Program-made: the position numbers and the translations under genes
In this document: positions 35,252 through 44,129 of the stretch, in pieces
How positions within the stretch are numbered: position 1 is the stretch's first letter
How the letters are laid out: every line of letters starts with the position of its first letter
The notes under the pieces: generated by a model
Told to the model about the DNA's origin: nothing
Databases searched by the model: none
Seen by the model: the letters and a program-made list of their open reading frames with translations, nothing else
Source: Gimesia benthica
GTDB lineage: Bacteria; Planctomycetota; Planctomycetia; Planctomycetales; Planctomycetaceae
Assembly (NCBI RefSeq): GCF_009720525.1
Contig: NZ_CP043930.1
Span: forward strand, 6,026,001 to 6,090,000
Direction of reading: 5' to 3'
Length of the DNA stretch: 64,000 bases

Positions 35252-36303
35252 GTTTTCACCCATACCTTCTTACTCGAGCGTTTGCGGTCTCTGATGTTGT
35301 TACAATCCAGTGTTTCTGTCACAGAGACCTTCGTCAATACTATCTTAGGAGATTGCGCTTCAGATAGCGAGAAATTATCATTGGGATTTTCAGGAAAATC
35401 AATCCCGATCTGGCCAATTTCAGCGGGCCGGTTTTTGATTGAGTGATTTCCCGTTCCCGGGGGCTGGCCTTCCCCTTTTTTCTTCTTGATGACTTCCTGA
35501 ATATCTTTTCTATGGACAATTGATTTTCGCGAATCGGGATAGATCACCTGAACGCATTCCGAAAGGATATCCTGATTGGTGACTTTTCCTTCCCCCTGCT
35601 CCGTGACGACGAATGAACCGACCGGGGGCAGTTCTTTTTTATAACTGCGGTAAGTGTCGTACTCGTAGCGCAGGCAGCATTTGAGTCTGCCACAGCGACC
35701 GGAAAGCTTGTTAGGGTCCAGTGAGGTTTTCTGCAGCTTGGCCATCTTCATGGATACCGGTGGCATTTCGGTCAGATGTGTTCCACAACACACTGTTTTG
35801 CCGCAGTCGCCGTAGTCGGCCAGCAGTTTGGCTTCATCCCGGACACCAATCTGTCGCATTTCAATCCGTGATCGATATTTGCGGGCCAGCGCTTTGACCA
35901 GTTCGCGGAAGTCGACGCGTTTCTCGGCCAGGTAATAAAAGATGATCCTTTCCCCACCAAAAATATGTTCCACATCGACCAGCTGCATCTGCAGCTTGTG
36001 TTCTTTCACCAGGTCCTGGCAGCCTAGAAACTCTGTGCGTTCCTCGTGTCGATTCTTGTCACGCTGGCGATAATCATCATCGGTGACAGAGCGAATGATG
36101 CGGCCGACGGTTTTGGTATCTTTCATGAAGGAGCGTACGCGGTCCGTGGCGGGAGAGAGAATTTCGCCCCATTCATGACCGCGATCGCTTTTGACAATGA
36201 CAGAGGCATTCCGTGGCAACTCATCGGGGCCCTTGGTGGAGAACTCGCCAATCATGCGAGTTGACCCGTAGCGGACGATGTAACCTGAGACTTCGTTATT
36301 CAT
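35248..36303 (-). CDS. ricT: PSP1/RicT-family protein
   Basis: This is a relative of B. subtilis YaaT/RicT, a member of the Y-complex that modulates RNase Y and phosphorelay. It has 351 residues. The PSP1 C-terminal domain spans about residues 60-190 (RNASVIVKSDRGHEWGEIL, FFYYLAEKRVDFRELVKAL-like segments). The Cys cluster GDCGKTVCCGTH near 170 and SGRCGRLKCCLRYEYDTY near 205 is conserved in RicT and is thought to hold an iron-sulfur cluster. The last 90 residues are a charged extension. It overlaps the Minf_1886 gene by four bases. Confidence 0.9.
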   Translation of the reverse strand: MNNEVSGYIVRYGSTRMIGEFSTKGPDELPRNASVIVKSDRGHEWGEILSPATDRVRSFMKDTKTVGRIIRSVTDDDYRQRDKNRHEERTEFLGCQDLVKEHKLQMQLVDVEHIFGGERIIFYYLAEKRVDFRELVKALARKYRSRIEMRQIGVRDEAKLLADYGDCGKTVCCGTHLTEMPPVSMKMAKLQKTSLDPNKLSGRCGRLKCCLRYEYDTYRSYKKELPPVGSFVVTEQGEGKVTNQDILSECVQVIYPDSRKSIVHRKDIQEVIKKKKGEGQPPGTGNHSIKNRPAEIGQIGIDFPENPNDNFSLSEAQSPKIVLTKVSVTETLDCNNIRDRKRSSKKVWVKT

Positions 36304-36411
36304 CTATGATAATTTCATCGAATGGAGATCAGAAACAGCAGCAGAATGGCCCGCGGATCCCTCGGGAAGAATCCTCTGCAGGAGAAGTGTGGATTCTGCT
36401 GTTAAGATTCT

Positions 36412-36417
36412 ATTATA
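36412..36417 (-). promoter_or_regulatory. Possible -10 box upstream of ricT
   Basis: On the minus strand a perfect TATAAT lies about 110 bp upstream of the ricT start. No good -35 box is seen at the right spacing, so confidence is low. Confidence 0.3.
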
Positions 36418-36504
36418 GCCGAACAGCAGGGATCAATCTCTATCGATTCGGGTGAAATCGTTTTTTTTAAAAAGCAGACTGTGCCCAGTTACTGGCACTT
36501 GCGT

Positions 36505-37566
36505 TCAGGAAGTGCTTTTCTGCAGCGACCGGAGGTCTTCGCTCAGGTTTTCGATACAGAGGCTGATCGTGGCGTTCCGATCGATCTGTTCTTCGGTTTC
36601 CAGCAGTCGATCCAGCAGCGAACCCAGCTTCTCGATCCGGTCTTCGGTTGAGCCGGGGAATCCGTTCACAAATTTGTCGATCTGCGCATTGTTCACCGCC
36701 GACTCATGTCCGGCGGCCGTCTGTAATGCCTGGTGATAGAAGTCGGCACAGAAATGCAGGATCCAGTGAGCAGTTTTCCGCTGAGCTGCAGTATTGCCGC
36801 CGATATCATCCACTGCTTTGATCACCGCCTGTGAAAACGCCTGCGGACGGAAGGGATGCTGGCACAACAGGCGCGTGATGCTTGTCCTGAGTTCCTGCAG
36901 GTTCTCATCCAGCAACTGGCTGGCGACATCCAGCGAGCCCCCCGACAGTCGGGCAACCTGTTGCGCCTGTTCGGGAGACTCCGCCAGTTGATGCTCCAGC
37001 AGCAGTTCGGATACATCGTCTGCAGAGAGTTCAGCAAACCGGATCAGCTGGCAGCGGGAACGAATGGTGGGCAGGATCGCATCCAGCTCACTGGCGATCA
37101 GAATCATCAGGTAATTCGCCGAGGGCTCTTCCAGGGTTTTCAAAAGTGCGTTGGCGCTCTCGGCATTCATTTTGTCAGCGTCGTCAATGACTGCAATCCG
37201 TCGATTCCCGGTCATGGGACGGAGCGACATTTCATAACAGACCCCTTCGCGGCCCCGTCGCTCTTCGCTGCCGATGATCAGGCTTAAAGGGAGGATGGCT
37301 TTGTCGGGAGGGCATTCGATGCTGATCAAATCGGGATGCGTACCGGCGGCCATCTGTTTGCAGGAGTTGCATTCGCGACAGCAGCTGAGCTGGTCTGAGG
37401 GAGTCTGTTCACAGAACAGGCACTGGGCAAGATAACGGGCGACCCGGTTCTTACCCACGCCCACCGGACCGGCGAACAGCAGCGCGTGCGGCAGGCGTCC
37501 GCGGGACAGGGCCCGGTCGAGCATTTCCAGAATGGTTTGATGACCTCGGATCTGGTCGGTTGTCAT
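36505..37566 (-). CDS. holB: DNA polymerase III subunit delta prime
   Basis: HolB is part of the clamp-loader. From the ATG at 37566 it has 353 residues. It has the P-loop FAGPVGVGKNRVARYLAQ near 35 and a four-Cys zinc module (CEQTPSDQLSCCRECNSC, near 57-75). AVIDDADKMNAESANALLKT near 140, and the SRC motif TIRSRCQLIRF near 185, complete the AAA+ core. The C-terminal 130 residues form the helical domain. GGA precedes the ATG by 7 bases. It follows the lipoyl-like gene by 17 bp on the same strand. Confidence 0.92.
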   Translation of the reverse strand: MTTDQIRGHQTILEMLDRALSRGRLPHALLFAGPVGVGKNRVARYLAQCLFCEQTPSDQLSCCRECNSCKQMAAGTHPDLISIECPPDKAILPLSLIIGSEERRGREGVCYEMSLRPMTGNRRIAVIDDADKMNAESANALLKTLEEPSANYLMILIASELDAILPTIRSRCQLIRFAELSADDVSELLLEHQLAESPEQAQQVARLSGGSLDVASQLLDENLQELRTSITRLLCQHPFRPQAFSQAVIKAVDDIGGNTAAQRKTAHWILHFCADFYHQALQTAAGHESAVNNAQIDKFVNGFPGSTEDRIEKLGSLLDRLLETEEQIDRNATISLCIENLSEDLRSLQKSTS

Positions 37567-37583
37567 GGCATTTCCGTTTCTGA

Positions 37584-37865
37584 TCACTCAGGTCCAGAGT
37601 CAGCTGTTTCGTCTGACGGGCTGGCTTCGGAAGATTCGATCCAGCCCAGCACGGTCCCCTCGTGCACTTCGTCTCCGGATCGACATTCACAACGGGCAAG
37701 CGTTCCGGTGCAGGGGGCCGCCACATCGAATGTCACACCGGGAATCAGAAGTTCGACAACCCGGTCTCCCCGGTTAACCGGTTCTCCCGTTCGTGTCAGC
37801 CAGAGACTGACCGTCAGTTTCTGATCCTGATTTTTCAGGGGAGGAACCGTGATCGGGGTCGGCAT
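37584..37865 (-). CDS. Stand-alone lipoyl/biotinyl-fold protein without the modified lysine
   Basis: This 93-residue protein aligns over residues 5-76 with E2 lipoyl domains. The GEPVNRGDRVVELL strand matches the GDxVxxGdxL segment, and the second half matches SGDEVHEGTVLGWIE. At the hairpin tip where lipoyl domains have DKA, it reads IPGVTFDVAAP. The modified Lys is therefore Gly and there is no Lys nearby. The C-terminal 17 residues are acidic and disordered. The ATG directly follows the lipA stop (TGA then ATG, no gap), so it is translationally coupled to lipA. It cannot be lipoylated in the usual way, and its role is unknown. Confidence 0.8.
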   Translation of the reverse strand: MPTPITVPPLKNQDQKLTVSLWLTRTGEPVNRGDRVVELLIPGVTFDVAAPCTGTLARCECRSGDEVHEGTVLGWIESSEASPSDETADSGPE

Positions 37866-38765
37866 TCAGGACTCTTTCCCCAGTACCGATGCCATTTCGC
37901 CTGCATGATAACTGGAACGGACGAAGGGACCACTGGCCACCAGTTTGAATCCCAGTGCCCGCACCTGATCGCCCACTTCATCGAATTCTTCCGGCGGCAG
38001 GAAACGCTCAACCGGCAGGTTCTCAGGCGTAGGCTGCAGGTACTGGCCGATGGTCACAATGTCACAGCCAACGGCCCGCAGATCGGCACAGACTTCGAGT
38101 ATTTCCTCGCGTGTTTCGCCGAGCCCCAGCATCAAACCACTTTTCGTGACGATGCTCGGATCAGTATCTTTCACCTGCTTCAGCAGATCCAGGGTCCGCT
38201 GATAGACGGCGTTCCGACGGACGCGGTGATACAGACGCGGCACCGTTTCGGTGTTGTGGTTAAACACATCAGGATGAGCTTCAATCACCCGCTGAATGGC
38301 ATCACGATTACCACGGAAGTCAGGAGTCAAGACTTCGATGTCTGCCCCGGTCCGTTCGCGGACTGCCAGGATGCAGTTATAGAAGTGTTCTGCCCCGCCG
38401 TCGGGCAGATCGTCACGCGTGACAGAGGTAATCACCACATGTTCGAGGCCCAGACGGGCGGCTGCTTCCGCTACGCGTTCGGGTTCGTCCAACTGTACGG
38501 TTTCGGTTTTCCCCTTGGCGATCGAGCAGAACCCGCAAGGTCGCGTGCAGACATTTCCCAGGATCATCAGGGTCGCTGTTTTATGCGACCAGCATTCGGT
38601 GCGATTCGGGCATTTGGCACTTTCGCAGACGGTGACCAGATTGAGGTCTTCGATCACGTTGCTGGTGAAAGCCATGCCGGGCTTCGGCATGGGCCGTTTG
38701 AGCCACTTGGGAAGACGCTGCCGGGGTGCGGGGGCGGGATCGGTGATGATATTAAGTGTCGACAT
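37866..38765 (-). CDS. lipA: Lipoyl synthase
   Basis: LipA inserts two sulfurs into protein-bound octanoate. It has 299 residues. The N-terminal auxiliary cluster motif CESAKCPNRTEC is near 48, and the radical-SAM CxxxCxxC (CTRPCGFCSI) is near 73. Further family motifs are VVITSVTRDDLPDGG near 110, EVLTPDFRGN near 145 and the C-terminal RSSYHAGEMA, whose RSSY Ser ligates the auxiliary cluster. All features of an active enzyme are present. It overlaps the lipB-like gene by 14 bp and touches the lipoyl-like gene. Confidence 0.96.
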   Translation of the reverse strand: MSTLNIITDPAPAPRQRLPKWLKRPMPKPGMAFTSNVIEDLNLVTVCESAKCPNRTECWSHKTATLMILGNVCTRPCGFCSIAKGKTETVQLDEPERVAEAAARLGLEHVVITSVTRDDLPDGGAEHFYNCILAVRERTGADIEVLTPDFRGNRDAIQRVIEAHPDVFNHNTETVPRLYHRVRRNAVYQRTLDLLKQVKDTDPSIVTKSGLMLGLGETREEILEVCADLRAVGCDIVTIGQYLQPTPENLPVERFLPPEEFDEVGDQVRALGFKLVASGPFVRSSYHAGEMASVLGKES

Positions 38766-39498
38766 AAACTTTCTTCTTTACTCGATGCAGTAACGGGTGT
38801 CGTGTAAAAATGTGGGGATCCGGATAGCCGAACTGCTGAGCCAGGTTGCGAATCATGCTTTCGCGAACCGAACCCATACTGGCTTCCCGCGTGAGCGTTG
38901 CCGACAGGGAAGTCACGCGGTGGTCAAATCGATTGGCGTCGATCAGACGCTGCAGTTTCATATCAGGAGACACATTAATATACAAACCATAGTAAGAAAT
39001 CCAGGATTTGATCGCAGCCCCCAGAAAGGCAAACTGTCCACAACGGCCCAAAATTCCTGAGTCATCCGGACAGGTTTCACAGTCGACACCCTGCTCGCCG
39101 GCTGCACTGCGTGTTGCCCTCTGCAGATGATCCCGGAATTCGCTGATGCCAATGCCCAGCTGTTTGAGGGGGAACAGGGGATAAACGGCCAGTTGCCCGG
39201 GGGCATGCAGCAGGGCTCCGCCTCCCCGATTCGTCCAGCGAACCTCAATCTGTTTCGCCTTCAGGTCGTGATAGGCCCCGGACAGCTGGTGATGGCTGCC
39301 TTCACGCCCCACTGTAACGATGGGCGGGTGTTCACAGACAAACAGAACTGCGGACTCGTCCTGCTGGTAATGGATCTCTTGCAGAGCCCGTTCCTGCAGT
39401 GTCAGCAGGGAATCAAAGTCCACACAGCCCAGCAGGTAGACCTTCAGCGTCTTGTGCTGACGCATGGAATGGCCTGTCTCTGAAGCGGATAAACTCAT
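38752..39498 (-). CDS. LipB-like octanoyltransferase homologue lacking the catalytic Lys and Cys
   Basis: This 248-residue member of the BPL/LplA/LipB family resembles octanoyl-ACP:protein transferase. It has HPPIVTVGREG near residue 58, the RGG-H-PGQ motif as RGGGALLHAPGQLAVYPLFP near 92, and the C-terminal VTSLSATL helix start near 195. The active-site dyad is changed. The segment equivalent to K-I/V-A-A-I-G reads Q-F-A-F-L-G, so Lys becomes Gln. The PCG motif reads DAN, so the acyl-thioester Cys becomes Ala. His of HGxALN is Tyr. It is co-directional with lipA, overlapping by 14 bp. It may be a pseudoenzyme or may use a different mechanism. Confidence 0.82.
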   Translation of the reverse strand: MSLSASETGHSMRQHKTLKVYLLGCVDFDSLLTLQERALQEIHYQQDESAVLFVCEHPPIVTVGREGSHHQLSGAYHDLKAKQIEVRWTNRGGGALLHAPGQLAVYPLFPLKQLGIGISEFRDHLQRATRSAAGEQGVDCETCPDDSGILGRCGQFAFLGAAIKSWISYYGLYINVSPDMKLQRLIDANRFDHRVTSLSATLTREASMGSVRESMIRNLAQQFGYPDPHIFTRHPLLHRVKKKVYVDT

Positions 39499-40010
39499 AT
39501 ATGCCTGCTGTATGTCTCGAAAATAAGGGATCCGGTGCCGGACTGTAAGCTAACAGTCATTTTGAGTCTGAGTGACCATGAGTCAATCGCCAGAAAATGA
39601 AAATCGTGTTTTGCCTGATTTGTGAGCCCGGTTTCAACTGCAGGCTCCTGTTTGCCAGAATGGGAAGGTTAGGGGACTGTGGATGATTCTGGAATCGATT
39701 TTGGGATGGTGTGTCGTTCTTAAGTGTTGATCTGATAGTGGATTATGTTATTGGTCGTGCTCTGTGAAGTACAGGCAGTGGTGCAATCGGAATAACCGGA
39801 AAAGCTTATAATTCCAATTTATTTTAAAAAATCATTACAACTCGTTCAATTATGTGAATCGTTACACCCGATAGAGAGAGATGGATAAAAGTAGAAAACC
39901 TTCCTGTGCATGATCCAGATACTACAGCTCTCACAATTCTCATCATGTCAAATCCAGTAACTCAAACATCCCTATCCAGCAGTAAGTTCCTATCGGTAAG
40001 GAGAAACACA
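39499..40010. other. Intergenic region between lipB-like and DUF11-type genes
   Basis: This 512-bp divergent region has a perfect TATAAT at 39807-39812 (plus) but no convincing -35 box. AAGGAG just before 40011 is the ribosome binding site of the next gene. No coding sequence is apparent. Confidence 0.4.
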
Positions 40011-42128
40011 ATGCGACGCGGAAAAAAGATGCTCGCGATATTTTCAACCATGGTAATGAGTGCGAGTATCGCAACCGCCGATGATCGCATGATGGAATCA
40101 AAGTCTCCCTTTGATTCTGCTCCCCCTTCCAATTCCAAAGCCAGTATTCAGTACTTCTCCGGACAGAAGTCTACGGGTGAAGCTGCCGGCACCTCGGGAA
40201 ATATCACCATTTCCCAGCCGAAGCAGACTGCGGCTCAGCCTGGTGCAGAGTACCAGCCCACCGGTAAAGCCCGTATGTCCCAGGTACCGAACTACTACAA
40301 GGAGCTGTTCGGTCAGGAACGCCCTTACCGTCGCCTGGAGCAGAAACAACAGCAGGCTGAAGTCAAGCAGTCCGCTTTTCAGCAGGTAGACCACGCGGAA
40401 CCGGCTGGAGAGCAGAAGCGGTACCGTTTTGAAGAGTTCAATGCGGATCAGTCTAAAAAGAATATTGTGCATGCTGAGTTTCAGCATCATAAAGGTACAC
40501 AGGGCAAAATTCAGCAGGTCAGTGCCGGCAGCGGTCAGAATCCATTCCGGACGCCCACCGAATTCAAACAGCCTGCTCCTCAGGCACCTGGTTTGACCAT
40601 TCCCCGGATTCCGGATAATCAGACTGTAGAAAACAAACATCATCTGACCTTCGGAAAAGCTGCACAGGAAGAAACTGTTGCTCAGCCTTCCGGTGTAACC
40701 ATTACTTCCACACCTCAGAAACGTCGTGCAGCAGCCGTGCAGGTGAAGCCTGTCGGAACTGCCTCTGAAGTTGCGAAAGCCAAAGTGTCTCACAAGTGGA
40801 TTAAGAAAAGTGAAATCAACGTTGGCCAGGAATGCGAGTTCGCACTGGAAGTCACCAACGAAGGTAAAGCATCTGCCAGGGACGTCGTCGTGGAAGCCTT
40901 CTTCCCGGTATCAGTTCGTCTGACAGATGCCACTCCCCGGCCCAGTGCCAGCCATGATCATCTCGAATGGAAGTTTGAATCACTGAACGCCGGTGAAACC
41001 AAAACCATTGAGATCTCAATGATCCCCAGCCAGCGAGGTGCGATTACCGCTGCAGCGAATGTTCGGTTTACCAACTCTCTGACTGAGTCCTTCATGGTTG
41101 CTGAGCCTCTGTTGCAGGTCGCAGTTAAAGGTCCTACCAATGTCATGATTGGTGAGCCTGCTTCACAGTCAGTCACCATCTCCAACCCGGGAACAGGTAC
41201 CCTGCACAATGTTGTGCTGGAAGCTGAAATTCCTAAAGGCCTGGAACACGTGACTGCCGAGTATCTGCAGATGCAGGTCGGCTCGCTGAATCCTGGCGAA
41301 ACCCGCACCATCCGTCTGGCCCTGGCAGCTGTCCTGGGTGGCGAACAGGTTGTGAAAGTTGTCGCTAAAGCTGAAGGTGGCCTGGCTCAGGAAACTCAGG
41401 CTCGTGTGAATGTGATCGCTCCCAAGGTTCAGGTCGCCATCGAAGGTCCCGGACTGCGTTACAAAGGCCGTTCTGCACAGTACACAATTTCCACTGTCAA
41501 TGATGGTGCAGCTGCTACCAACAACGTTCGCGTGCTGCATAAAGTTCCTGAAGGATTCGAATTCGTCAAAGCCGATCGTGGCGGTCAGTTCAATCCTGAA
41601 GACTCCACCATCAGCTGGTTCCTGGGACGTATGGAGCCCGGTCAGTCAGCCAATGTCAACGTCGAACTCAAGACCAAAACTATCGGCAACTACGTGCACC
41701 ACGTACGTGCTCTGTCTGAACACAACGTGAAATCCGATGCACAGATTCAGACACGCATCGAAGGGGTCGCCCAGCTGGTTCTGGAAATTGCCGACCTGAA
41801 CGATCCGGTCGAAATCGGAGCCGAAACAGGTTACAACGTGGTAGTCAAGAACGACGGTAGTAAATCTGCCCAGAACGTTTCTGTCTCCTGCGAACTGCCT
41901 CCCGGAGTTGAGCTGATCTCTGCCACCGGTCCTACTCAGCACATCGCTGAGAACGGTGTGGTCGTCTTCAAATCTCTGGCAGGTCTGGCACCTGGTGACT
42001 CGGTTCAGTTCCAGGTCATCGTACGCGGCAGTGTCGAAGGTAACCAGCGGTTCCGGGCTCGTCTCGCCAGCGATTCGATCCGCGATCCTCTGCTGTTCGA
42101 AGAACTGACTCGCTTCTACCGCGACTAA
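40011..42128 (+). CDS. Secreted protein with DUF11-type Ig-like repeats
   Basis: This 705-residue exported protein has a signal peptide (MRRGKKMLAIFSTMVMSASIATA). Residues 25-230 are Gln/Lys/Pro-rich and low in structure. From about 250 to 700 there are four to five repeated Ig-like domains with the DUF11/CARDB-type pattern: VTNEGKASARDVVVEAFFP, ISNPGTGTLHNVVLEAEIP, TVNDGAAATNNVRVLHKVP and VVKNDGSKSAQNVSVSCELP. Each is followed by a LxPGET/SxxF-like strand. AAGGAG sits 8 bases before the ATG at 40011. It is likely an envelope or surface protein; many planctomycete surface proteins have this design. Confidence 0.88.
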   Translation: MRRGKKMLAIFSTMVMSASIATADDRMMESKSPFDSAPPSNSKASIQYFSGQKSTGEAAGTSGNITISQPKQTAAQPGAEYQPTGKARMSQVPNYYKELFGQERPYRRLEQKQQQAEVKQSAFQQVDHAEPAGEQKRYRFEEFNADQSKKNIVHAEFQHHKGTQGKIQQVSAGSGQNPFRTPTEFKQPAPQAPGLTIPRIPDNQTVENKHHLTFGKAAQEETVAQPSGVTITSTPQKRRAAAVQVKPVGTASEVAKAKVSHKWIKKSEINVGQECEFALEVTNEGKASARDVVVEAFFPVSVRLTDATPRPSASHDHLEWKFESLNAGETKTIEISMIPSQRGAITAAANVRFTNSLTESFMVAEPLLQVAVKGPTNVMIGEPASQSVTISNPGTGTLHNVVLEAEIPKGLEHVTAEYLQMQVGSLNPGETRTIRLALAAVLGGEQVVKVVAKAEGGLAQETQARVNVIAPKVQVAIEGPGLRYKGRSAQYTISTVNDGAAATNNVRVLHKVPEGFEFVKADRGGQFNPEDSTISWFLGRMEPGQSANVNVELKTKTIGNYVHHVRALSEHNVKSDAQIQTRIEGVAQLVLEIADLNDPVEIGAETGYNVVVKNDGSKSAQNVSVSCELPPGVELISATGPTQHIAENGVVVFKSLAGLAPGDSVQFQVIVRGSVEGNQRFRARLASDSIRDPLLFEELTRFYRD

Positions 42129-42156
42129 GTTCTCTGCGAATCGAAGATTCAAACCG

Positions 42157-42191
42157 AAGCCAGGTCAGTACATTTCTGACCTGGCTTTTTT
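42157..42191 (+). terminator. Terminator after the DUF11-type gene
   Basis: A perfect 12-bp stem (42157-42168 with 42176-42187) has a 7-nt loop and a run of six T, 29 bp after the stop codon. Confidence 0.92.
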
Positions 42192-42320
42192 CGTTGAAGC
42201 AGAACCCTTGTTGAACAACGAAACGAGTCTGGTTTGAATACGTTTGGGATTATTGGCCCGGCTGTCTGTCTGCAGCGGGATGGCATGTCGAGGTTGGGGA
42301 AATCTCGTGCCGGTCTGCGA

Positions 42321-43844
42321 CTACCTCTGCCAGATGACGAGTTGCTGCTGAACGACTCCCGGCTTGCCGCGAGAAATTTTCAGGACGAGCGATTTAAGAT
42401 CTCGATGCTGATCCAGTGCCTGGCGAAAGTCCTGCAGACTGTGGACTGGTGAACCAGCGACTTCTTCGATTACATCATAGAGATCGACCACGCCAGAGAA
42501 TGAACTCTGTTCGTCGACACTCAAGACCAGCAGACCTGCCTGGCCCTGTGCGAAACCAAGTTGAGCAGCCAGATCTGCATTCATGGGCTGAACCCCCAGT
42601 CCTGCCAGATCCTCTGTGGCGGATGTGTGTTTGACTTTGTGGAAGCTCATCGGCTCAGCAGAGGTGCCAAAACGTCGGGAAGACTGTTGTGATTCGCGCT
42701 GTTTGCGTTCCAGTTCGTCCAGAATCCGGCGGTTCGCCAGTTCCACCATCACGTTGACTTTACGGCCATCTCTCAGCAGAACGACACTCACACGATGTTC
42801 GATTGGTGTCAGAGAGACCAGGTTGATCAGGTGGTTCTGATCCAGAACGTCAATACCGCCGAAACTGAGAATGATGTCATCGTATTTCAGGTTGGCGCGG
42901 GAAGCCGGCGTATTAGAAATCACTTTTACCACGCGGGCACCACGCACACGGTCCATATTCAGTCGGGTTGCAGTCCCGATACTGAATTCCGGATCGAGCT
43001 GGACACCCAGGTAAGCGCGATAGACCTGTCCGTACTTCAGGAGCTGCGTAAAGACGTGTTGTACCAGCTTGCTGGGGATACTGAATCCGATTCCGTCGTT
43101 ACCACCACTGTTGGAAGCGATTGCAGTGTTGATCCCGATAATTTTGCCTTCGAGGTCAATCAGTGGACCCCCGCTGTTTCCCGGGTTGATGGCGGCGTCA
43201 GTCTGCAGGAAGTTCTGGTTCAGTACCTCTGACCCGCTTCCCAATTGCAGTGAACGGCGTCCTTTGGCGCTGATAATACCCAGAGTCACCGATTCACTCA
43301 GACCAAACGGACTGCCCATGGCCAGGACCATGTGACCAATATCCAGTTTGTCACTGTCGCCCCAGTCGGCCGGAGTGACATCGGTCACGTCAATTTTGAG
43401 GATCGCCAGGTCGGTATCTTTATCTTCCCATTTATGAGTCGGGTTGATGACGCGTCCATCGTGCAGTTGGATTGAAATCGCAGGTCCGTTTGAGTCACGC
43501 ACGACGTGGCGGTTGGTAACAATGAATAACCCTGGTTTTCCCTCACCGCGAACGATGACACCGGATCCGGTTTCTTCAACTGCGCCACGGGGAGTCTGCC
43601 GTTCGCACTGGATGTGGACGACACTGGGGGTCGCGAGTTTAGCGATCTTGGCGAGATGCTTGCTTCCATCGTGCAGAGAAGATGCGGAAGACAACATCGC
43701 TGCATTTGGTTGACGGGCATTACCCTGAGAAGGAATCTTCGCTTCCAGCTGACGCGAACTGAGCGGTGACTCGAAGCAGGTATTCCACAACGAAATGGAG
43801 ACAATGATGGCAATGACTGCCAGCAAAGGATATCGATTCTTCAT
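42321..43844 (-). CDS. HtrA/DegP-type serine protease with PDZ domains
   Basis: This envelope protease of family S1C has 507 residues. An N-terminal anchor lies at residues 6-24. The trypsin-like domain has the catalytic His (IVTNRHVVRDS near 112), Asp (DTDLAILKIDV near 144) and Ser (INPGNSGGPLIDL near 220). A first PDZ domain spans about 280-370 (GVQLDPEFSIG, then IILSFGGIDV). A second degenerate PDZ runs from 410 to the end (LAGLGVQPMN, DVIEEVAGSPVHS). It probably degrades or refolds damaged periplasmic proteins. It could be called DegP, DegQ or DegS; I do not assign a symbol. Confidence 0.95.
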   Translation of the reverse strand: MKNRYPLLAVIAIIVSISLWNTCFESPLSSRQLEAKIPSQGNARQPNAAMLSSASSLHDGSKHLAKIAKLATPSVVHIQCERQTPRGAVEETGSGVIVRGEGKPGLFIVTNRHVVRDSNGPAISIQLHDGRVINPTHKWEDKDTDLAILKIDVTDVTPADWGDSDKLDIGHMVLAMGSPFGLSESVTLGIISAKGRRSLQLGSGSEVLNQNFLQTDAAINPGNSGGPLIDLEGKIIGINTAIASNSGGNDGIGFSIPSKLVQHVFTQLLKYGQVYRAYLGVQLDPEFSIGTATRLNMDRVRGARVVKVISNTPASRANLKYDDIILSFGGIDVLDQNHLINLVSLTPIEHRVSVVLLRDGRKVNVMVELANRRILDELERKQRESQQSSRRFGTSAEPMSFHKVKHTSATEDLAGLGVQPMNADLAAQLGFAQGQAGLLVLSVDEQSSFSGVVDLYDVIEEVAGSPVHSLQDFRQALDQHRDLKSLVLKISRGKPGVVQQQLVIWQR

Positions 43845-44071
43845 GTTGCAAATCTCTCAGCGTGACCCAGGATCTTTTTTTGCATTTCAGCTTATTGCTG
43901 ACCACGGCAAAATAAGGCAATCCTTCGCCAAGTGCCGAACGATTTGATTACGGAAGTCCAGCTGAATCCACGCGGGCTTCCAGTAACAAAGCAGGGTCTG
44001 GTGATTGACTGCAATCACACTCTCCGGGAATCGTAACAGGAATGAGGGGGCATCGTGTTGTGGAGAGATCA

Positions 44072-44118
44072 GATAATAAACGCAGTCGGTCGAGCGTGAC
44101 CCTGTGTCGTTTATTATC
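44072..44118. other. 47-nt near-perfect hairpin downstream of the dksA-like gene
   Basis: GATAATAAACG (44072-44082) pairs with CGTTTATTATC (44108-44118). Inside, CAG pairs with CTG and GGTC with GACC around a 6-nt loop. That makes 18 bp with two small bulges. It begins 12 bp after the dksA-like stop (minus strand). The stem end is T-rich but has no clean T run. Confidence 0.75.
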
Positions 44119-44129
44119 GGAGGGGGGTA

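Noticed and set aside
37662-38807. Long plus-strand open frame (381 residues) opposite lipA
   Set aside because: It lies antisense to lipA, which has complete radical-SAM motifs. The frame has no domain and is a shadow.
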